Source: Bifidobacterium breve (GTDB lineage Bacteria; Actinomycetota; Acidimicrobiia; Acidimicrobiales; Acidimicrobilacustridaceae). From it: a stretch of 64,000 bases of DNA. Shown in pieces: positions 1 to 7,217 of this stretch. Under the pieces are notes generated by a model. It did not search any database and was not told where the DNA came from. It saw nothing but the letters and a program-made list of their open reading frames with translations. A program made the position numbers and the translations under genes. The DNA lies in contig CAMCTY010000007.1 of NCBI GenBank assembly GCA_945878725.1, forward strand, positions 39,035 through 103,034. Direction: 5' to 3'. The stretch's first letter is position 1. Every line of letters begins with the position of its first letter.

Positions 1-503
1 CCCGATGGCGCCACGATGTCGGCCCCGGCCGCAGCCTGCGCCAGTGCTACTTCCGCATAGAGCTCAAGAGTCGCGTCGTTGTCAACATCGCCAGCCGGCG
101 TCAGTAATCCACAGTGACCATGCGTCGTGTATTCGTCGAGACAAAGATCCGACATCAACACGATGCTGTCGCCGAACGAGTCACGAAGTTCGCGAAGTGC
201 AACTTGCACGATGCCGTCGGGATCCCATGCGCCGGAACCGCGCTCATCTTTCGTTTCCGGAACACCAAACAGGATCACCCCCGGGACGCCGAGGTTGATC
301 AATGCCGCGACCTCTGTACGCATCGATTCGATCGTGTGCTGCATCACACCGGGCAATGACGCGATCGGGACTGGCGAGTCGATTCCCTCTCGCACGAACA
401 GCGGCGCGATCAGATCATCGACGGAAAGTCGAGTTTCGGCGACCATGCGACGGAGAGCGGGCGTTCGACGCAAACGGCGGAGACGGCGTTGGGGGAAGCT
501 CAT
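1..503 (-). CDS. hemB: Delta-aminolevulinic acid dehydratase (porphobilinogen synthase), 3' end outside the window
   Basis: Condenses two 5-aminolevulinate molecules to porphobilinogen in the cytoplasm, the first committed tetrapyrrole step. The frame runs from an ATG at 503 to the left edge with no stop, so only about the N-terminal 167 residues are visible. It reads MSFPQRRLRRLRRTPALRRM, then an LGVPGVILFGVPETKDERG stretch and MSDLCLDEYTTHGHCG, the metal/active-site region typical of HemB. The frame is open at the edge because of the window boundary, not because of damage. It starts 11 bp downstream of the cobA-hemD fusion on the same strand, so the two are probably co-transcribed. Family assignment is very secure; metal preference cannot be judged without the rest. 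Confidence 0.95.
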   Translation of the reverse strand, partial: MSFPQRRLRRLRRTPALRRMVAETRLSVDDLIAPLFVREGIDSPVPIASLPGVMQHTIESMRTEVAALINLGVPGVILFGVPETKDERGSGAWDPDGIVQVALRELRDSFGDSIVLMSDLCLDEYTTHGHCGLLTPAGDVDNDATLELYAEVALAQAAAGADIVAPS

Positions 504-514
504 TGCGCAACAGC

Positions 515-2056
515 CTACGCGTGACCCTGCTGGCCGGCACCCCTTCGGGCCCCGGCTCGCTTCGGTTTTGTCTTTGGCTTCGACTTCGGATCCGGCCCTT
601 GTGCGAAGTGGTCAACAAGTGCATCGACAAGTCCGTCGATCGTGTGGATCTCAGCAACAACAGTGACCGTGAAACCAGCCCGACGAGCCGCATCGGCAGT
701 AACCGGGCCAATACATGCGACCGTCGCCGGAACACACTCGGTACCGAACGCGGCAACCCATTGCTCGACGGTTGATGCCGACGTAAACGTCACGATGTCG
801 CATGACTCAACCTCGGCCCGTTGCTCGGCAGTCGGAGCGGCAGCGATTGTCTTGTAAGCATCAACTACGTCGACATCCCAGCCCATGGCCCGAAGTCCGT
901 CGGGAAGAGTGTCTCGGGCGACTTCGGCGCGCGCCAGCAATGCGCGGTGTCCTTCACCGGAGTGCGGCATCGGAAACGCTTCAAGAAGTGATTCCGCAAT
1001 CGCCCTTTCCGGAACAAGATCGGCGACGAGATGCCGCTTCGCGAGTTTCTTGGCGGTACCTGAACCAATGGCCGCAATGCGCACGCCGGCAAGATCTCGC
1101 CCATCGCGCAGAAGGTCACAGAACCTCGATGCGCCATTAGCTGACGTGAGAATCACCCAGTCGTAGTCAGCCAGATTGGCGACTGAAGCCCGAAGAGACG
1201 CTCCCTCATCGGAGGGATCGACGATCTCAATCGTCGGGATCGAACGCGCATCTGCGCCCATCGAACGAAGTCGACTCGTGAGCGCCGAGGACTGATGTCG
1301 CGGTCGGGTGACCGCGACACGCTTGCCAAAAAGTGGACGCGATTCGAACCACGACAACTCAGTGGCGGCGACGGCGCCGATCACGATCACGCTCGGAGCC
1401 TCAAGTTCGAAATCACAGAGTGTCGAAAGTGTTGCCCGAACCGTGCGCTGATCCGGTCGGGTCCCCCACTGAACAGCCGCGGCCGGAGTCTCGGGAGAAA
1501 GACCACCAGCAAGAAGCCGGGCCACGATCTTGGGCAGGCGTCCGATGCCCATGAGGATCACGATGGTTCCTCCGACGCGGGCAATCGCTTCCCAATCGAG
1601 TTCGCCGCCTTTTTCCGGATCCTCGTGTCCGGTCACGACGGTGAATGACGTTGATGAATGCCGGAGGGTGACGGGGATGCCGGCGTAGGCGGGCACCGCT
1701 ATTGCCGAGGTGATCCCCGGTACCACCTCGTACGGCAAACCCGCCGCTTCGAGGGCGGCAGCTTCCTCACCGCCACGGGCGAAGACGAACGGATCGCCCC
1801 CCTTTAGGCGGACGACGCTCAGGCCGGCTTTTCCGCGATCGACGAGAAGTTCGTTGATGTCCTCCTGTGCCATTACCGCCCGGCCAGCGCTCTTGGCCAC
1901 GCTGATCCGCTCGGCTCCCTCGGGAGCCAGCTCAAGGAGGGCGCCCACCGACAAGCGGTCGTAGACGACGACGTCCGCGGTGGCAAGCACCTCAGCACCC
2001 CGAAGGGTCAGCAATCCTGGGTCGCCAGGTCCGGCGCCCACCAGATAAACGGTCAC
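515..2056 (-). CDS. cobA-hemD: Fused uroporphyrinogen-III C-methyltransferase / uroporphyrinogen-III synthase (CobA-HemD)
   Basis: Two-domain cytoplasmic enzyme of 513 residues. The N-terminal half (about 1-245) is a SUMT-type methyltransferase with GAGPGDPGLLTLRG near the start and KGGDPFVFARGGEE further on; it would make precorrin-2 for sirohaem/cobalamin. The C-terminal half (about 250-485) is HemD-like and closes hydroxymethylbilane to uroporphyrinogen III. The last 30 residues are Lys/Arg/Pro-rich and probably disordered. An upstream in-frame start at 2119 is possible, but the GTG at 2056 begins directly at the conserved VTVYLVGAGPG strand and sits 7 nt after a TAGGCT -10 element, so I prefer it. 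hemB follows after 11 bp. This fusion is common in actinobacteria. Confidence 0.93.
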   Translation of the reverse strand: MTVYLVGAGPGDPGLLTLRGAEVLATADVVVYDRLSVGALLELAPEGAERISVAKSAGRAVMAQEDINELLVDRGKAGLSVVRLKGGDPFVFARGGEEAAALEAAGLPYEVVPGITSAIAVPAYAGIPVTLRHSSTSFTVVTGHEDPEKGGELDWEAIARVGGTIVILMGIGRLPKIVARLLAGGLSPETPAAAVQWGTRPDQRTVRATLSTLCDFELEAPSVIVIGAVAATELSWFESRPLFGKRVAVTRPRHQSSALTSRLRSMGADARSIPTIEIVDPSDEGASLRASVANLADYDWVILTSANGASRFCDLLRDGRDLAGVRIAAIGSGTAKKLAKRHLVADLVPERAIAESLLEAFPMPHSGEGHRALLARAEVARDTLPDGLRAMGWDVDVVDAYKTIAAAPTAEQRAEVESCDIVTFTSASTVEQWVAAFGTECVPATVACIGPVTADAARRAGFTVTVVAEIHTIDGLVDALVDHFAQGPDPKSKPKTKPKRAGARRGAGQQGHA

Positions 2057-2063
2057 GGGGCCG

Positions 2064-2069
2064 AGCCTA
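2064..2069 (-). promoter_or_regulatory. -10 element of a leaderless promoter for cobA-hemD
   Basis: TAGGCT on the minus strand ends 7 nt before the GTG at 2056 and no Shine-Dalgarno sequence is present, so transcription would start at or next to the first base of the start codon. Confidence 0.5.
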
Positions 2070-2125
2070 GGGGTTCGATTCCGGGGCCCCAGATTCCGGG
2101 GTGACCGAATTCTCAGCAAGGCGGG

Positions 2126-2153
2126 TTGCGCAATTCAGATTTAGCACTAAATT
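2126..2153 (+). promoter_or_regulatory. Candidate sigma-A-type promoter of the WhiB gene
   Basis: TTGCGC (2126-2131), 16-nt spacer, TAAATT (2148-2153). It lies about 45 bp before the whiB-type start codon in an AT-richer stretch than its surroundings. GGAGG at 2191-2195, 5 nt before the ATG at 2201, then serves as ribosome binding site. Confidence 0.4.
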
Positions 2154-2200
2154 GATCTTGCCCATTAAACCCAGTGGACCTTCTTTCTTTGGAGGCATTC

Positions 2201-2506
2201 ATGGAGTCACTCGTTGTAAATGCGGAGCGCCCATCGTGGATGGACGAGGCCGCCTGCAAAGGCCGTACCAATCTCTTTTTCGGTATCGCCGGCGAACGCC
2301 CCGAGCGCCGAGTCCGACGTGAGGCAAGTGCTCGCAAAGTGTGCGCTTCGTGCCCGGTCATGGTCCCATGCCGTGATCTCGCCCGAGACAATCGTGAGAA
2401 CGGTTTCTGGGGTGGCGAATCCGAAGAAGATCGAGCGATGATCGGCCATGCGCCTCGCTCAATCAGCCGCCGTGCTGTCCAGGAAGCTGCTGCCAAAGCA
2501 TCCTGA
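2201..2506 (+). CDS. WhiB-family iron-sulfur transcriptional regulator
   Basis: 101-residue WhiB protein. Four cysteines at 19, 48, 51 and 57 (C-X28-C-X2-C-X5-C) match the [4Fe-4S] ligand pattern, followed by the GFWGG turn at 68-72 and a basic C-terminal tail suited to DNA contact. WhiB proteins usually act by binding region 4 of sigma-A. The ATG at 2201 is chosen because a GGAGG ribosome binding site lies 5 nt upstream; a longer reading from 2174 would add nine residues before the conserved core and bury the RBS. The gene is monocistronic, divergent from cobA-hemD and convergent with photolyase. Which WhiB subfamily it belongs to cannot be settled from this sequence. Confidence 0.93.
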   Translation: MESLVVNAERPSWMDEAACKGRTNLFFGIAGERPERRVRREASARKVCASCPVMVPCRDLARDNRENGFWGGESEEDRAMIGHAPRSISRRAVQEAAAKAS

Positions 2507-2511
2507 CATTC

Positions 2512-2543
2512 GCCGGGATTTAGTTCGGCCGGGATTTAGTTCG
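2512..2543. repeat. 16-bp perfect tandem duplication at the photolyase 3' end
   Basis: GCCGGGATTTAGTTCG occurs twice head to tail (2512-2527 and 2528-2543). The second copy contains the photolyase stop codon and last codon, so the first copy is a duplicate of the gene's 3' terminus lying between it and the convergent WhiB gene. Confidence 0.9.
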
Positions 2544-3945
2544 GTGCCGGCTCGTCTCTCACTGCGCCGTATGCGGCGAGCACCCGTGCCCGGCTTGATG
2601 CCACATCGACAATCGGCGACGGATAGTTGTCGCCGAGGATCACGCCCGCTGCCGCGAGCTCGAGGGGACCGGTACCCCACGGCTCATGAATGGCTTTGTT
2701 ATCAAGTCCGGCAAGTTCCGGGATCCAACGCCTGATGTACTCCCCTCCGGCGTCGAACCGTTGGCCCTGAAGTACCGGATTAAACACGCGGTTGTAGGGC
2801 GACGCGTCGGGACCTGTGCCCGCGACCCACTGCCAGTTCCCTACGTTCTGAGGAACATCAGCATCGACCAGCACGTGACGGAAGAATCGCTCACCGCGTC
2901 GCCAGTCGATCAATAGGTTCTTGACGAGAAACGACGCCGTGACCATGCGAACGCGGTTGTGCATCCATCCGGTGGCCAACAACTGGCGCATGCCAGCGTC
3001 GACAAATGGAAATCCGGTTGTGCCGGTCGACCATTTCTCAAAACCCTCGTCGTCGTCCCGCCATGCGATTGAGGCGTACCGAGGTTTCATGGGCGCGCTG
3101 ACGAGCGAGGGCGTCGCATAAAGAAGATGCGCATACCAATCGCGCCACGCGAACTGACGAACAAGAGCCGCGCGACCGGATGTCGACGCTCCGATGACGT
3201 CGGCGGCCATGCGCGGCGAAAGTGTTCCGAACCGGAGGTCAGCCGAGAGTTCCGACGTCCCAGTCATCGCAGGGAAGTTGCGATTGTCGTCGTACCCATC
3301 TGCTCGTTGCGCTGCGAGTTCGAGACGGGCGATTGCCCCGACCTCGCCGGGAAAGGCCGCTTCCCCCACTAACCCCTCGACAAGTGGGTACGCCGCGGAG
3401 GCGACGGGAAGAGCTTCGCCGGCATCCGCGACAAGTGCAGCCGAACCTGGAGTCGGCCACGAACGCCACGGAACTTTCTCCCAAGCTCGGTAGAACGGTG
3501 TGAAGACCTGCGACAGGCCTCCGGCATTTGTCCTCACCGAACCGGGTTCGTGGATCAGTGTCCCCCACTGCGAGTTCCAGTCGATTCCATTGGCCCGGAG
3601 ATCGTTCTGCACTGCCACGTCCCGCTTCGTTGCGTAGGGCGTGACATCCGCGTTCACGTAGACAGTGCGGACACCACGTGCCTTCGCTTCGTCAACCACG
3701 ATCGTTTTCGGATCCCCGATACGGATGAGTAAACGGCCACCTGCTTCGGCAAGACGGGCATCGAGAGCCGCTACATCACCGAGTAAACGGGCCGCGCGAA
3801 ACTCGCCCGCTTTGTCGAGCAGCGCCGGGTCGATGACGAAAAGGGCAACGACGGTTACATGACTGTTCGTAGCTGAAGCCCAGGCGGGATTGTCGTCCAG
3901 CCGAAGATCTCGACGGAACCAGACGAGGCCCAGATCGGCGGACAT
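2536..3945 (-). CDS. phr: Deoxyribodipyrimidine photolyase (class I CPD photolyase type)
   Basis: Blue-light FAD enzyme that splits cyclobutane pyrimidine dimers; 469 residues, the usual length. The N-terminal alpha/beta antenna domain begins with LGLVWFRRDLRLDDNPAW. The C-terminal FAD domain shows SADLRFGTLSPR, QFAWRDWYAHLL, TGFPFVDAGMRQLLATGWMH, NRVRMVTASFLVKNLL and VGNWQWVAGTGPDASPYNR, the core of the FAD and DNA-binding site. As F420-type enzymes occur nearby, an 8-HDF antenna is plausible, but this is inference. The ATG lies 3 bp after the stop of the upstream dehydrogenase-like gene, so translation is probably coupled. The very 3' end is duplicated (16-bp tandem repeat). Confidence 0.95.
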   Translation of the reverse strand: MSADLGLVWFRRDLRLDDNPAWASATNSHVTVVALFVIDPALLDKAGEFRAARLLGDVAALDARLAEAGGRLLIRIGDPKTIVVDEAKARGVRTVYVNADVTPYATKRDVAVQNDLRANGIDWNSQWGTLIHEPGSVRTNAGGLSQVFTPFYRAWEKVPWRSWPTPGSAALVADAGEALPVASAAYPLVEGLVGEAAFPGEVGAIARLELAAQRADGYDDNRNFPAMTGTSELSADLRFGTLSPRMAADVIGASTSGRAALVRQFAWRDWYAHLLYATPSLVSAPMKPRYASIAWRDDDEGFEKWSTGTTGFPFVDAGMRQLLATGWMHNRVRMVTASFLVKNLLIDWRRGERFFRHVLVDADVPQNVGNWQWVAGTGPDASPYNRVFNPVLQGQRFDAGGEYIRRWIPELAGLDNKAIHEPWGTGPLELAAAGVILGDNYPSPIVDVASSRARVLAAYGAVRDEPAPN

Positions 3946-3948
3946 TGA

Positions 3949-4968
3949 TCAGGCGATCGGTCGGCCGAAGGGAAGCGAGTCGCGCCAGGTGAGCAGAAAT
4001 GCTTCTGCTGATTCGCAGGCGCCGAGCAACGGGCCGAGCGGATGTTCGAGGACCTGGCGCAGTGCTACTTCCACCATTGCCGCTGCGGCGGCGGCATCCG
4101 GAGCGACAACGTCGCCTTCGTCGGGCCACGCAGCAAGATGACCGCCAGTCGAGACGAAATCGGGAAGGACGATCACGCCGAGGCGGCCAAGCATCGCAAG
4201 TGCTTTCGCCGTTACCGGGAGCGGTCCGTTGGGAACAACGAAGCGCGCCTGGATGCCAGCGGCGGCACCATCACCGATGACACCGACCTTCGAGCCAGCG
4301 ATGAGAACCCCAACTGGCGCTCGCAGCACCGCGTCGGCCGAATCGACCTCGCCAAGTTCCGCAACGAATGCGGCTCCATGAGTCGTCCATGCGTCGGTCA
4401 ACGCCATCGGATCGAATCCGGCATCATTCGAGATCGTTCCGGTTGCTGTCGAAATACTGGTGATGCGCGCACCGCGTGCAACCAAATCCGACACAAGGGC
4501 TGGCCCGTTTGCATCGAAACCTTCGATGGCGACGGAGCGATCGTCGGCAGTGTCGAGAACCAGTCCGGCGGCGGCGGCCACTCCGGCAGTTCGCAGCGCC
4601 TGCCGCGATTCCCACCAACTCTCGGGACGCGGATCGTGCGATCGGAGTTCGAGGATTTCCTTGTCTCCCAATCCGCGCGCGGCTTCGAGCATCAAAGGAT
4701 CAGAACCTTCAGCCGACGCATCGGCGACGAGTTCCGCCACGAACGCCGCTATCGCTTCCGAACGCGTCTCGGCAGGAGCATTGATGCCGGCGGAAGCGCC
4801 AGACACTTTCCGGCCGAAAACGGCGAACTGGTAGGTCTGCGAACGGGCCAGCCACGTGGCGCCGTCGACCAACAGTTTCGGGGCGAGTCGGACGATTCCG
4901 GCGGCGGGCGCGTTATCGAGATCGCGTACGACAAAGCCGTCTGTGGTGGTGAGTTTGCGTGTGGTCAC
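3949..4968 (-). CDS. Glu/Leu/Phe/Val dehydrogenase-like protein with a degenerate active site
   Basis: 339 residues. The C-terminal half follows the amino-acid dehydrogenase Rossmann domain: VAIEGFDANGPALVSDLVARG (normally GFGNVG), SISTATGTISNDAGFD, then GVIVLPDFVSTGGHLAAW, matching the conserved VxPDxxxNAGG element. The N-terminal half should carry the catalytic GGGKGG lysine and an APDxxT loop; instead it reads FGRKVSGASAGINAP and no equivalent loop is seen. It is also shorter than glutamate dehydrogenase (about 410-450). It may have another substrate or be non-catalytic. The GTG at 4968 is chosen because GAGAAT ends 6 nt upstream (leaderless pattern). Photolyase follows after 3 bp. Homology of the C-terminal half is fairly sure; the reaction is not assigned. 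Confidence 0.75.
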   Translation of the reverse strand: MTTRKLTTTDGFVVRDLDNAPAAGIVRLAPKLLVDGATWLARSQTYQFAVFGRKVSGASAGINAPAETRSEAIAAFVAELVADASAEGSDPLMLEAARGLGDKEILELRSHDPRPESWWESRQALRTAGVAAAAGLVLDTADDRSVAIEGFDANGPALVSDLVARGARITSISTATGTISNDAGFDPMALTDAWTTHGAAFVAELGEVDSADAVLRAPVGVLIAGSKVGVIGDGAAAGIQARFVVPNGPLPVTAKALAMLGRLGVIVLPDFVSTGGHLAAWPDEGDVVAPDAAAAAAMVEVALRQVLEHPLGPLLGACESAEAFLLTWRDSLPFGRPIA

Positions 4969-4974
4969 CGAATG

Positions 4975-4980
4975 ATTCTC
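4975..4980 (-). promoter_or_regulatory. -10 element of a leaderless promoter for the dehydrogenase-like gene and photolyase
   Basis: GAGAAT on the minus strand ends 6 nt before the GTG at 4968; no ribosome binding site is visible. Confidence 0.4.
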
Positions 4981-5039
4981 GCATGGACCCGACACAATTC
5001 GTGAACGCAACGCCACGGTTCTGCGGAAGAATGCCCCCT

Positions 5040-5576
5040 ATGGAAGAGACCATCAAGGAAGACACCATCAAGGAAGAGACCATCAAGGAAGACACCATCG
5101 ACGTTGTCGTCGAAATCCCCCGTGGAAGCAGGAACAAGTACGAGGTCGACCATCACACCGGCCAGATCCGTCTCGATCGTCGGCTTTTCTCCGCTACTAG
5201 CTACCCGACGGAATACGGCTTCATCCCGAACAGCCTCTCCGAGGATGGCGATCCGCTCGATGTCCTTGTCCTTACCGAAGACCCGACTTTCCCTGGTTGC
5301 TGGATCAACGTGAGGCCTGTCGGCGTCATGTGGATGGAGGACGAGGCCGGCCCCGACGCCAAGATCGTCTGCGTGCACCACGTTGAACCCCGCTGGCGCG
5401 ACGTGCACGACATCAACGATCTCCCGCCGGAAACACTCGCCGAGATCAAGCACTTCTTCACGATCTACAAAGATCTCGAACCCGGCAAGTTCTCCGTGAT
5501 CGGCGAGTTCCAGAATCGCGAAGCGGCCTGGAAAGAAATTGCCGCGTCACTCGAGCGCTACGTTCCCGGTCACTAA
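5040..5576 (+). CDS. ppa: Inorganic pyrophosphatase (family I) with a repeated N-terminal extension
   Basis: Hydrolyses pyrophosphate to phosphate in the cytoplasm; 178 residues. Family I hallmarks: VVVEIPRGSRNKYEVDH, YPTEYGFIPNS and the Mg-binding signature DGDPLDVLVLTEDP, ending with FFTIYKDLEPGK. The first 20 residues are unusual: after MEE, the block TIKED/TIKEE is repeated about three and a half times, encoded by a nearly perfect 30-bp tandem duplication, before the normal N-terminus. The ATG at 5040 is the last methionine before the core; a GGAAG lies 10 nt upstream. Divergent from the preceding gene. A weak terminator follows the stop. Confidence 0.95.
   Translation: MEETIKEDTIKEETIKEDTIDVVVEIPRGSRNKYEVDHHTGQIRLDRRLFSATSYPTEYGFIPNSLSEDGDPLDVLVLTEDPTFPGCWINVRPVGVMWMEDEAGPDAKIVCVHHVEPRWRDVHDINDLPPETLAEIKHFFTIYKDLEPGKFSVIGEFQNREAAWKEIAASLERYVPGH
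5046..5105 (+). repeat. In-frame tandem repeat at the ppa 5' end (30-bp unit made of 15-bp sub-units)
   Basis: Two adjacent 30-bp units (5046-5075, 5076-5105), each of two 15-bp sub-units encoding ETIKE and DTIKE. Only the last sub-unit diverges, at the junction with the conserved enzyme core. Confidence 0.85.
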
Positions 5577-5587
5577 ACACTCATATT

Positions 5588-5606
5588 CCCTGTTCAGGGC
5601 CTTTTT
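5588..5606 (+). terminator. Weak intrinsic terminator after ppa
   Basis: Short stem CCCT/AGGG (loop GTTC) at 5588-5599 followed by CCTTTTT. It is placed 11 bp after the ppa stop. The stem is only 4-5 bp, so efficiency is doubtful. Confidence 0.4.
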
Positions 5607-5627
5607 CCCGAAATCCGACCAAAAAGG

Positions 5628-5655
5628 TCGACTTTTGCGCCGGGGTTTGTAAAAT
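5628..5655 (+). promoter_or_regulatory. Candidate promoter of the peroxiredoxin gene
   Basis: TCGACT (5628-5633), 16-nt spacer, TAAAAT (5650-5655), about 66 bp before the start codon. The -35 half overlaps an AAAAGGTCGACTTTT quasi-palindrome (5623-5637) that could be a regulator site. Confidence 0.4.
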
Positions 5656-5720
5656 GGCTCCTCCGGTCATGTCCGTGATTCGGAAAACAACCCCACAGTT
5701 CAGCCCTGGAGGCTTACGAG

Positions 5721-6356
5721 ATGGCCCTTCGACTTGGCGACATCGCCCCCGATTTCACTGCCGACACCACCCAAGGCAACCTGTCCTTCCACGAGTGGAA
5801 GGGCGATTCCTGGGCTGTCCTGTTCTCCCATCCCAAGGACTTCACCCCGGTCTGCACAACCGAACTCGGAACCGTGGCCAAGCTCAAGCCCGAGTGGGAC
5901 AAGCGCAACGTCAAGCCCATCGGTCTTTCGGTCGACCCGGTCGATTCTCACAAGCAGTGGGAAGGCGACATTGAGGAAACTCAGGGCCAGGCTGTGAACT
6001 TCCCCGTTATCGCCGATCCGGACCGTTCTGTCGCCGATCTCTACGACATGATCCATCCGAACGCCAGCGACACAATGACCGTTCGTTCGGTGTTCATCAT
6101 TGATCCGGCCAACAAGGTGCGCTTGATCCTCACCTACCCCGCCAGCACGGGACGCAACTTCGACGAACTGCTCCGAGTCATCGATTCGCTGCAACTCACC
6201 GACGGCTACAAGGTCGCAACACCGGCAAACTGGACCGACGGTGACGATGTCATTGTCTCCCCGGCCCTCTCCGATGACGAAGCCACTGAGCGTTTCCCCA
6301 AGGGATTCAAGAAGCTCAAGCCGTACCTGCGCATCACGCCGCAACCGAACAAGTAG
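5721..6356 (+). CDS. 1-Cys peroxiredoxin (Prx6 family)
   Basis: Thiol peroxidase that reduces hydrogen, organic and lipid peroxides; 211 residues, the length of Prx6-type proteins. Peroxidatic Cys45 lies in PKDFTPVCTTE with Thr42; TVRSVFIIDP carries the conserved arginine. The long C-terminal part with a VATPANWTDGDDVIV segment is the Prx6 dimerisation extension. No resolving cysteine is apparent, consistent with the 1-Cys mechanism. A purine-rich GGAGG lies upstream of the ATG, so unlike many genes here it has a real leader and RBS. It is flanked by its own promoter and a strong terminator, so it is monocistronic. Confident family call; the reductant is unknown. Confidence 0.95.
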   Translation: MALRLGDIAPDFTADTTQGNLSFHEWKGDSWAVLFSHPKDFTPVCTTELGTVAKLKPEWDKRNVKPIGLSVDPVDSHKQWEGDIEETQGQAVNFPVIADPDRSVADLYDMIHPNASDTMTVRSVFIIDPANKVRLILTYPASTGRNFDELLRVIDSLQLTDGYKVATPANWTDGDDVIVSPALSDDEATERFPKGFKKLKPYLRITPQPNK

Positions 6357-6404
6357 GTCATCACCGTCACGTCGTGACGACCGTAGTGACGACAAGTAGT
6401 AACC

Positions 6405-6433
6405 AAAGGGGACAGGACCTGCCTGTCCCCTTT
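6405..6433 (+). terminator. Strong terminator hairpin after the peroxiredoxin gene
   Basis: Perfect 12-bp inverted repeat AAAGGGGACAGG (6405-6416) / CCTGTCCCCTTT (6422-6433) with a 5-nt loop. The A-tract and T-tract flanks are typical of intrinsic terminators, and possibly bidirectional. Confidence 0.8.
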
Positions 6434-6447
6434 GCGCGTCTAGGCCG

Positions 6448-6453
6448 TAACCT
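6448..6453 (+). promoter_or_regulatory. -10 element of a leaderless promoter for the ABC exporter operon
   Basis: TAACCT ends 7 nt before the GTG at 6461, just downstream of the peroxiredoxin terminator. Confidence 0.5.
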
Positions 6454-6460
6454 TCGGGGC

Positions 6461-7216
6461 GTGACGACGACTACTTCTTCCCCCACCGATACCTCGACTG
6501 CCGCCCATACCGAGAGCGTTACCAAGGTCTACGGAGCCGGCGACACGCTCGTCACCGCTCTCGACAACGTGAGCGTGGCGTTCGAACGCAGCAAGTTCAC
6601 CGCCATCATGGGCCCATCTGGCAGCGGCAAGTCCACCCTCATGCATTGCGTTGCTGGTCTCGACACCATCAACACCGGTCGGATCTTTGTTGGCGATATC
6701 GACCTGAGCGGATTGAACGACAAGCAGCTCACCCGCATGCGCCGCGACACGATCGGTTTCGTGTTTCAGGCATTCAACCTCGTGCCGACACTGACCGCTC
6801 TCGAGAACATCACTCTTCCGATGGACCTCGCTGGTCGCGCTCCTGATCAGGAATGGCTCGACACCATTGTCGCCACCGTCGGACTTGGCGATCGTTTGTC
6901 ACATCGCCCCAGCGAACTTTCTGGCGGACAGCAGCAGCGCGTCGCGGTGGCTCGCGCTCTTGCCAGCCAGCCTGCAATCATTTTTGCCGACGAGCCCACT
7001 GGCAATCTCGATTCGCGTAGCGGTTCGGAAATTCTTGAATTCATGCGCACGGCGGTCGACAAGTTTGCCCAAACAATCGTCATGGTGACGCACGATCCGC
7101 TCGCCGCGAGTTACGCCGATCGCGTTGTTTTTCTCGTTGATGGCAAAGTCGTCGACGATCTGCAATCGCCCACCGCTGATTCGGTGATCGATCGCATGAA
7201 GAGCTTCGGAGCCTGA
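6461..7216 (+). CDS. ABC transporter ATP-binding protein (MacB/LolD type)
   Basis: 251-residue ATPase that powers the FtsX-type permease encoded 1 bp downstream. Walker A GPSGSGKST, Q-loop VFQAFNLVP, signature LSGGQQQRVAVARAL, Walker B IIFADEPTGNLD and H-loop MVTHD are all intact. The PTGNLDS sequence after Walker B is characteristic of the MacB/LolD/FtsE group that moves lipoproteins, peptides or antibiotics out of the membrane rather than importing solutes. A longer in-frame reading from 6374 would translate through the peroxiredoxin terminator; the GTG at 6461 with an appropriately spaced -10 element is preferred. Substrate unknown. Confidence 0.93.
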   Translation: MTTTTSSPTDTSTAAHTESVTKVYGAGDTLVTALDNVSVAFERSKFTAIMGPSGSGKSTLMHCVAGLDTINTGRIFVGDIDLSGLNDKQLTRMRRDTIGFVFQAFNLVPTLTALENITLPMDLAGRAPDQEWLDTIVATVGLGDRLSHRPSELSGGQQQRVAVARALASQPAIIFADEPTGNLDSRSGSEILEFMRTAVDKFAQTIVMVTHDPLAASYADRVVFLVDGKVVDDLQSPTADSVIDRMKSFGA

Positions 7217-7217
7217 G

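Noticed and set aside
4042..5004. Long plus-strand open frame (320 codons) opposite the dehydrogenase-like gene
   Set aside because: Antisense shadow: Arg/Gly/Ser-rich low-information protein, no recognisable motif, whereas the minus-strand frame shows a clear Rossmann domain.
6374..6460. N-terminal extension of the ABC ATPase to an upstream ATG
   Set aside because: Would translate through the 12-bp terminator hairpin of the peroxiredoxin gene; the GTG at 6461 has a correctly spaced -10 element.
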